Source: Chloroflexota bacterium
GTDB taxonomy: Bacteria > Chloroflexota > Anaerolineae > B4-G1 > SLSP01
Assembly (NCBI GenBank): GCA_022707665.1
Contig: JAKJAE010000208.1
Span: 1-5,538 of the forward strand
DNA: 5,538 nt
Direction: 5' to 3'
Part shown: piece after piece, positions 1-3,195 of the stretch
Position numbering within the stretch: the first letter of the stretch is position 1
Layout: each line of letters starts with the position of its first letter
Position numbers and translations under genes: made by a program
Notes under the pieces: model-generated
The model's database searches: none
Told to the model about the DNA's origin: nothing
The model's input: only the letters and a program-made list of their open reading frames with translations

Positions 1-449
1 TCGCCCAAGAGCGCGCCTTCAACGACAGCCGCCTCCGATGCATACACCTGGAACGGCGCTGTAGGCAGACCGCTATCGCGCCAGAGACGCTTCGTGGCCG
101 CCTTATCGAGAGAGACGGCATGCGTCAACACCTTGGAAGCCGTGTACGGAATCCCCAGCATCTCGAGCAGCGCCGGGACGTGAGACTCACGCGCATCGCC
201 CCGCAGTCCCTCAGCGATGTTGAAGCAGATGTCGGGACGCGTCTCCCTCACCGTGTCGAGCAGGGTCTCATCGGCCTCCAGGAAGAAGGGGCTGTGGCCA
301 GCATCACGCAACGCCTGCAGGATCCCATCGACGGTTTCCTCCGCATCATACTCCGCCAGGGCATCGGGTGGTGCATCCGACGTGACCGCAACGCTGTGCT
401 TGCGGTTAGCCACAACCGCGACGCGTAGTCCTTGTCTAGACTCCAGCAT
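1..449 (-). CDS. D-alanine--D-alanine ligase-like ATP-grasp enzyme, N-terminal part (cut by window edge)
   Basis: 149 codons are visible, read leftwards from an ATG at 449; the rest lies beyond position 1. Residues 8-15 (LRVAVVAN) form the first strand of a pre-ATP-grasp Rossmann-like domain. Residues 73-81 read DICFNIAEG, followed by a conserved block ending in LGIPYTAS (98-105). Then comes [11 protein letters not shown] (113-123) and GLPTAPF (127-133), the helix and strand that open the ATP-grasp domain of Ddl-type ligases (compare dKxxtKxlw, GiPtp). Classical Ddl proteins have an HGxxGEDG loop where this one has [13 protein letters not shown], so it belongs to a divergent branch and may not use D-alanine. 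Ddl-type enzymes form an acyl phosphate with ATP and join it to an amine, in the cytoplasm. The start overlaps the end of kamA by 14 bp and is preceded by GGAGG, implying translational coupling. The family call is firm; the substrate is unknown. The catalytic C-terminal lobes are not visible. Confidence 0.85.
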   Translation of the reverse strand, partial: MLESRQGLRVAVVANRKHSVAVTSDAPPDALAEYDAEETVDGILQALRDAGHSPFFLEADETLLDTVRETRPDICFNIAEGLRGDARESHVPALLEMLGIPYTASKVLTHAVSLDKAATKRLWRDSGLPTAPFQVYASEAAVVEGALLG

Positions 450-1803
450 GGACCACGTCCTCCACACATTCCTGGGTCTCGCACGGAGCCTCGGTAGCTG
501 AAGTTGTCTGCCGGTAATGCGTCTCATACCAGCCCTCGGGCGCCAGACTATGGCGCTCGCCGCTCAAAAGTCCTGCCACACCCTCTTGACCGTGTTCAGT
601 CTGGTGGGCCTGACAGTAGGGACACGTTGCCGGATCGTGCGCCTTGTAATGTGCTGGCTGCGTATAAGCAGTGATGAACCCCTCGTAGTTGCGGACTACG
701 ACCTTGCTGTCCGACATGCTGATCAGGTAGTTCGGCAGAATGGGCACTTTGCCCCCACCCTCAGGCGCATCGATCACATAGGTCGGGATAGCAAACCCCG
801 ACGTGTGGCCCCGCAGTGACTCCATGATCTCCAGACCCTTGGACACCGGCGTCCGGAAATGCCCCGCCCCGTGGACCAGATCGCACTGATAGAGGTAATA
901 GGGACGCACACGGTTCTTGACAAGCTTGTGCATGAGCGCCTTGATCACATTGGGACAGTCATTGATCCCGGCCATCAGTACCGACTGGCTTCCCAGGGGG
1001 ATGCCCGCATTGGCCAGGCGTGCCAATGCAACCTCCACTTCCGGCGTGATCTCTTTGGGGTGATTGAAGTGGATGTTCATCCACAGAGGGTGATACTTGC
1101 TTAGCATGGCCACAAGGTCCGGCGTGACTCGCTGAGGCAGGAAACAGGGCACGCGTGTCCCCATCCGGACAACCTCAACATGAGGGATGTCGCGCAACCG
1201 CTTCAACAGACGCTCAAGCATAGGTTGCGCCATGGTGAGCGGATCACCACCGGAAATCAACACGTCCCGAATCTCCGGCGTAGCGGCGATGTAGTCCAAC
1301 TGGCGATCATACGTTTCCGAATTGAACGTCATCCGCCCGTCGCCCACAAGGCGGCTCCGGGTACAGAAGCGGCAGTAGCTGGCACACTGCGTGGTGACCA
1401 GCATCAGGACCCGATCAGGATAGCGATGGACCAACCCAGGAACTGGTGAGTGGGCGTCCTCACCGAGCGAGTCCACCATCTCAGCCTGGAACGGCACCAA
1501 CTCAGCGCTGGTCGGGATGACCTGGCGCCGGATTGGGCAGTTGGGGTCGTGCGGATCGATCAGGCTGGCAAAGTACGGCGTCACGTCCACACGGAAACGC
1601 CCGGGGGCCGATAGTCCTTCGGTCTCCTCGGGCGTCAAATCGATAATACGGGCGAAGTCTTCTACCGATCGGAGACGATGGGTCATCTGCCAACGCCAAT
1701 CCGACCACTGTGACAACGATACACCCTCCCAGGGGGAAGGAGGCTCTTCACCTACCCCAGGAGGCTCTTCGGTTTGTCGCTCCAGTACACTACTCATTTC
1801 CAT
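436..1803 (-). CDS. kamA: Lysine 2,3-aminomutase (KamA-family radical SAM, PLP-dependent)
   Basis: 455 residues. The enzyme interconverts L-lysine and (S)-beta-lysine using a [4Fe-4S] cluster, S-adenosylmethionine and pyridoxal phosphate. Visible: radical SAM cysteines C140, C144, C147 (CASYCRFC), SAM-contact motif SGGDPL (184-189), PLP lysine K352 in EGGGK, and the lysine-recognition residues R149, D308 (QCD) and D345 (VIDAP). Against the Clostridium subterminale enzyme (C125/129/132, R134, D293, D330, K337, numbering from memory) all keep a constant offset of 15, so the core aligns without gaps and the substrate is probably lysine. The C-terminal zinc region keeps C283, C394 and C397 but appears to lack one clostridial cysteine. 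The full C-terminal domain separates it from the shorter EpmB proteins. A further 25 residues (431-455) form an unconserved tail. ATG 1803 is chosen because AAGGGGAG lies 6 nt upstream and an in-frame TAA (1816-1818) blocks extension. No ablB-type acetyltransferase is visible in the window. Confidence 0.93.
   Translation of the reverse strand: MEMSSVLERQTEEPPGVGEEPPSPWEGVSLSQWSDWRWQMTHRLRSVEDFARIIDLTPEETEGLSAPGRFRVDVTPYFASLIDPHDPNCPIRRQVIPTSAELVPFQAEMVDSLGEDAHSPVPGLVHRYPDRVLMLVTTQCASYCRFCTRSRLVGDGRMTFNSETYDRQLDYIAATPEIRDVLISGGDPLTMAQPMLERLLKRLRDIPHVEVVRMGTRVPCFLPQRVTPDLVAMLSKYHPLWMNIHFNHPKEITPEVEVALARLANAGIPLGSQSVLMAGINDCPNVIKALMHKLVKNRVRPYYLYQCDLVHGAGHFRTPVSKGLEIMESLRGHTSGFAIPTYVIDAPEGGGKVPILPNYLISMSDSKVVVRNYEGFITAYTQPAHYKAHDPATCPYCQAHQTEHGQEGVAGLLSGERHSLAPEGWYETHYRQTTSATEAPCETQECVEDVVHAGV
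459..463 (-). promoter_or_regulatory. Ribosome binding site of the ATP-grasp gene, inside kamA
   Basis: On the minus strand GGAGG lies inside the last codons of kamA, 9 nt before the ATG at 449. It fixes the start of the downstream ligase within the kamA reading frame and supports coupled translation of the two proteins. Confidence 0.75.
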
Positions 1804-1809
1804 GGTGAT

Positions 1810-1817
1810 CTCCCCTT
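1810..1817 (-). promoter_or_regulatory. Ribosome binding site of kamA
   Basis: AAGGGGAG on the minus strand, 6 nt before ATG 1803. It overlaps the in-frame TAA at 1816-1818, which closes the reading frame upstream of kamA. Its GGGG could pair with the CCCC in the hairpin just upstream, so this site may be switchable. Confidence 0.7.
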
Positions 1818-1944
1818 ACCAGACATAGTTCCGCTGTCGCCGTCGGGGATGACCCCTTCGCGGCGACAGCAGACAACGAATGCATAACTGCAAACGAAAC
1901 CTACTACAGTGACGCACGCGCCTCGCACGTCGGCAGACAGTCAT
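1816..1944 (-). other. Possible Arg-rich upstream ORF in the kamA leader (doubtful)
   Basis: A 42-codon frame runs from ATG at 1944 to TAA at 1816-1818, in the same frame as kamA, and its stop overlaps the kamA ribosome binding site. Fourteen of the 42 residues are arginine and four are cysteine. No Shine-Dalgarno sequence precedes the ATG, and Arg-rich readings arise easily from GC-rich non-coding DNA, so translation is unlikely. It is listed because a stop inside the RBS is the arrangement expected for translational coupling. Confidence 0.12.
1833..1870 (-). other. Compound hairpin in the kamA 5' leader
   Basis: A perfect 10-bp inverted repeat, GCTGTCGCCG at 1833-1842 against CGGCGACAGC at 1861-1870, encloses a second stem, GGGG 1845-1848 with CCCC 1853-1856, around an ATGA loop. 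An asymmetric internal loop (TC against TTCG) separates the two stems. It lies about 30 nt upstream of the kamA start, on the transcript expected from the promoter near 2016. No T-tract follows on either strand, so it is not an ordinary intrinsic terminator. It may be an expression-platform or mRNA-stability hairpin; the stem is seen directly, the role is inference. Confidence 0.55.
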
Positions 1945-2009
1945 ACAGATTGACAGAGGTGCTGGCTTCGGGAAGGTGCGACCCATCGGGCCGTCTTTTC
2001 CTGCGAGGC
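1920..2009 (-). other. Candidate structured 5' leader domain of kamA (unclassified)
   Basis: Ends of a 90-nt stretch pair perfectly over 8 bp: GCCTCGCA and TGCGAGGC (1920-1927 with 2002-2009). Inside, a second helix can form between 1990-1993 and 1931-1934 (CGGC with GCCG), extendable by one G-C pair across an A-A mismatch, plus a small GTCA/TGAC hairpin (1940-1943 with 1951-1954). The expected start point of the kamA promoter (-10 at 2016-2021) falls at about 2009, exactly where the outer stem begins. The layout resembles a riboswitch aptamer closed by P1, but it matches no class I can recall, including the lysine riboswitch. By rough estimate an 8-bp stem somewhere in a 200-nt leader is not rare by chance, so the call rests mainly on its placement. 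Confidence 0.35.
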
Positions 2010-2015
2010 ACTCAC

Positions 2016-2024
2016 ATTATACCA
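2016..2024 (-). promoter_or_regulatory. Extended -10 promoter for kamA and the ATP-grasp gene
   Basis: The minus strand reads TGGTATAAT: a perfect TATAAT preceded by the TGn extension. No TTGACA-like -35 is found at 16-18 bp, which is common for extended -10 promoters. Transcription would begin near 2009, giving a kamA leader of about 206 nt. It is the best sigma-70-type hexamer in the intergenic region. Confidence 0.55.
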
Positions 2025-2030
2025 CGTATC

Positions 2031-2113
2031 AGGAGGTGTGCGAGTTGCATGGAGAGCGGCACCCATGGCAGTTTTCGTACGACCTTCCGAACGTTGTCAT
2101 CCCGATGACATAG
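2031..2113 (+). other. Strong Shine-Dalgarno with a 22-codon leader ORF (doubtful)
   Basis: AGGAGGTG at 2031-2038 is a perfect 8-nt complement to the 16S anti-Shine-Dalgarno. A TTG at 2045, 8 nt after AGGAGG, opens a 22-residue frame ending at TAG 2111-2113. An overlapping ATG at 2049 gives a 19-residue frame ending at 2108. Either would be a short leader peptide upstream of the LysW-like gene, or a gene remnant. No convincing forward promoter lies upstream, and the peptide matches nothing I know. Confidence 0.2.
2095..2110. promoter_or_regulatory. Perfect 16-bp palindrome, probable operator
   Basis: TGTCATC, CC, GATGACA: two perfect 7-bp half-sites with a 2-bp centre, the size and symmetry of a dimeric helix-turn-helix repressor or activator site. 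It lies 34 bp upstream of the forward -10 candidate (2144-2149) and about 90 bp upstream of the predicted kamA start point, so one bound protein could act on both divergent units. The regulator is not identified and no regulator gene is in the window. Confidence 0.45.
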
Positions 2114-2143
2114 CGATCAAACGCTGTTACCACGGGTCCAGCC

Positions 2144-2149
2144 TAGAAT
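2144..2149 (+). promoter_or_regulatory. Candidate -10 box for the LysW-like gene
   Basis: TAGAAT matches TATAAT at five of six bases. No good -35 hexamer is found 16-18 bp upstream, so an activator, possibly at the palindrome 2095-2110, would be expected. Transcription from here would give a 5' leader of about 120 nt. Confidence 0.3.
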
Positions 2150-2158
2150 GTGGCCAAG

Positions 2159-2180
2159 AGTGACGCCGAACGGCGCCACT
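2159..2180 (+). other. Small hairpin at the start of the LysW-like gene transcript
   Basis: AGTG (2159-2162) pairs with CACT (2177-2180), and CGCC (2164-2167) with GGCG (2172-2175), around a GAAC loop with one A-C mismatch between the helices. It would sit at the 5' end of an mRNA started near 2156. No T-tract follows. It may stabilise the mRNA or may be chance. Confidence 0.25.
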
Positions 2181-2259
2181 ATGTTGTCGTTGTACGGGTG
2201 CCCAATCGTGCGCCAGGGTCTGCTGTACCCGATGCTTTGACCTTCAACAATGTGCTGTC

Positions 2260-2265
2260 AGGAGG
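2260..2265 (+). promoter_or_regulatory. Ribosome binding site of the LysW-like gene
   Basis: AGGAGG ends 9 nt before ATG 2275 and fixes the start. GGAG (2261-2264) can also pair with CTCC (2268-2271) around a GCA loop, and GTGC (2252-2255) with GCAC (2265-2268), so the site may be partly masked in the mRNA. Confidence 0.8.
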
Positions 2266-2274
2266 CACTCCAAA

Positions 2275-2484
2275 ATGGCAATCACAGCGATATGCCCGGC
2301 CTGTGACGAGACGATCATCCTCAATGCTCAACCCAAGCTGGATCAGAAAATCCGCTGCCCTCACTGCCGCACCGATCTCATCGTCGTGGAAGTAGATCCC
2401 GTCGAACTCGACTGGGACGACCTGGAGGATGACTGGGACGACGAGGATTGGGACGACGACGAGGACGAAGACGAAGACTGGTAA
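2275..2484 (+). CDS. LysW-like zinc-ribbon carrier protein with acidic Trp-rich tail
   Basis: 69 residues. LysW is the small amino-group carrier of the lysine/arginine pathway in Thermus, Deinococcus and archaea; its C-terminal glutamate (in EDWGE) is loaded with alpha-aminoadipate by the ATP-grasp enzyme LysX. Visible here: a zinc ribbon with CPAC (C7, C10) and CPHC (C28, C31), then the LysW-typical segment LIVVEVDPVELDWDDLEDDW (35-54). The EDDW at 51-54 aligns with EDW of LysW, but instead of GE and a stop the chain runs on for 15 residues. In residues 46-69, 19 of 24 are Asp or Glu, with Trp at 47, 54, 59 and 69; the protein ends in EDW and lacks the terminal Glu. It may be a carrier with altered chemistry, an electrostatic binding partner, or a non-carrier paralogue. 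It is divergent to kamA, and no lysX, lysZ or lysY is in the window. Fold confidence is high; carrier function is uncertain. Confidence 0.88.
   Translation: MAITAICPACDETIILNAQPKLDQKIRCPHCRTDLIVVEVDPVELDWDDLEDDWDDEDWDDDEDEDEDW
2410..2457 (+). repeat. Degenerate 12-bp repeats encoding the DWDD tail
   Basis: GACTGGGACGAC occurs identically at 2410-2421 and 2431-2442, with a third copy differing by one base at 2446-2457. Spacing is 21 and then 15 bp, always in frame. This encodes the repeated D-W-D-D unit of the LysW-like tail and suggests growth by in-frame duplication or slippage. Confidence 0.7.
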
Positions 2485-2504
2485 AGCCAGCACACCCGGC
2501 GCAC

Positions 2505-3164
2505 CTACAGGATCTCACCGCCCAGCATTCCTAGCGGCACAATAGTCTCAGGATCAGTCTCGATGATCTCGGCCGCAACCTTGCCGGCCGAGAGGTCCTG
2601 CAAGCGCGCCTGAAAGGACGTGACGTGCTCCAATCTGAACCGTGTCGTAAGCGTGACGTCGGCCGCAAAGTCCACATCGACGAGCTCGCCGTGACAGTCC
2701 CCGACCAGGAGCCGCGCCCGCTCGTACAGGTTGTATGGGATCGCCATCATCAGGACCTGTGTGGCGACCTTCTCAGCCAACGGGAGCACACGTAGCACCT
2801 CCCTTACGGAGTCACCGTACGCGCGTACCAGCCCACCCGTGCCAAGTTTGGTGCCCCCGAAGTAGCGGGTTACCACCACCACGATGTCGCCAATACCACT
2901 GCCCTGCAAGACGGCAAGCGCGGGGCGCCCTGCCGTTCCCGAGGGTTCGCCATCGTCCGTACAATGGCTGATCACACTGCTGCCGTGACCGATGACGAAG
3001 ACGGGCACGTTGTGCGATGCATCGGCGAACTCATTACGGATCTTATTGATATAGGTCCGCGCTTCCTCCACGCTGAACGCCGGTGCCGCCGTCGCAATGA
3101 ACCGCGAGTTGACCACGACAAGCTCGACTCGCGTCTCCTTCGCAGGGATCAGAGACCTGTTCAA
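2505..3164 (-). CDS. yigZ: YigZ/IMPACT-family protein (UPF0029 plus DUF1949)
   Basis: 219 residues, near the usual 200-215 for bacterial YigZ/YvyE. The N-terminal IMPACT domain (about 1-125) shows all signature blocks: SHNVPVFVIG (50-59), DDGEPSGTAGRPAL (70-83) and VVTRYFGGTKLGTGGLVRAY (98-117). Residues from about 135 to 210 match the position of the DUF1949 ferredoxin-like domain. The eukaryotic relative IMPACT binds GCN1 and restrains GCN2; the bacterial role is not settled, though a link to translation or RNA binding is often suggested. It is soluble, with no signal peptide. The start is TTG at 3164, supported by GAGG 6 nt upstream (3171-3174). It lies 31 bp downstream of the radical SAM gene stop and is probably co-transcribed with it. 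Its stop faces the LysW-like gene stop across 20 bp. Confidence 0.93.
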   Translation of the reverse strand: MNRSLIPAKETRVELVVVNSRFIATAAPAFSVEEARTYINKIRNEFADASHNVPVFVIGHGSSVISHCTDDGEPSGTAGRPALAVLQGSGIGDIVVVVTRYFGGTKLGTGGLVRAYGDSVREVLRVLPLAEKVATQVLMMAIPYNLYERARLLVGDCHGELVDVDFAADVTLTTRFRLEHVTSFQARLQDLSAGKVAAEIIETDPETIVPLGMLGGEIL

Positions 3165-3170
3165 GCGCTA

Positions 3171-3174
3171 CCTC
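3171..3174 (-). promoter_or_regulatory. Ribosome binding site deciding the TTG start of yigZ
   Basis: GAGG on the minus strand, 6 nt before TTG 3164, in the 31-bp gap after the upstream stop codon. It supports the non-ATG start; the first in-frame ATG downstream falls far inside the conserved domain. Confidence 0.6.
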
Positions 3175-3195
3175 GCCTCACACTCGAACTGCTGC

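Noticed and set aside
1502..1828. Plus- and minus-strand frames overlapping the kamA 5' end
   Set aside because: kamA is unambiguous here from its conserved N-terminal segment and RBS; the others are alternate-frame shadows.
1833..1870. Intrinsic terminator
   Set aside because: The stem is strong but neither strand has a T-tract after it, and on the minus strand it is directly followed by the kamA RBS.
1950..1955. TTGACA as a forward -35 box
   Set aside because: A perfect hexamer, but nothing like TATAAT lies 15-19 bp downstream, and it sits inside the putative kamA leader structure.
1956..1980. AGAGGTGC on the plus strand as the start of a lysine riboswitch
   Set aside because: The remaining L-box consensus blocks are absent, the length is too short, and the strand is opposite to kamA. 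A chance match to an 8-mer.
2179..2493. Minus-strand 104-codon frame with a hydrophobic, membrane-like N-terminus
   Set aside because: The Val/Leu-rich stretch is only the reverse complement of the Asp/Glu codons in the LysW-like tail. The plus-strand frame has an ideal RBS and zinc-ribbon motifs.
2485..2504. Bidirectional terminator between the convergent genes
   Set aside because: Only 20 bp separate the stops and no inverted repeat or T-tract is present.
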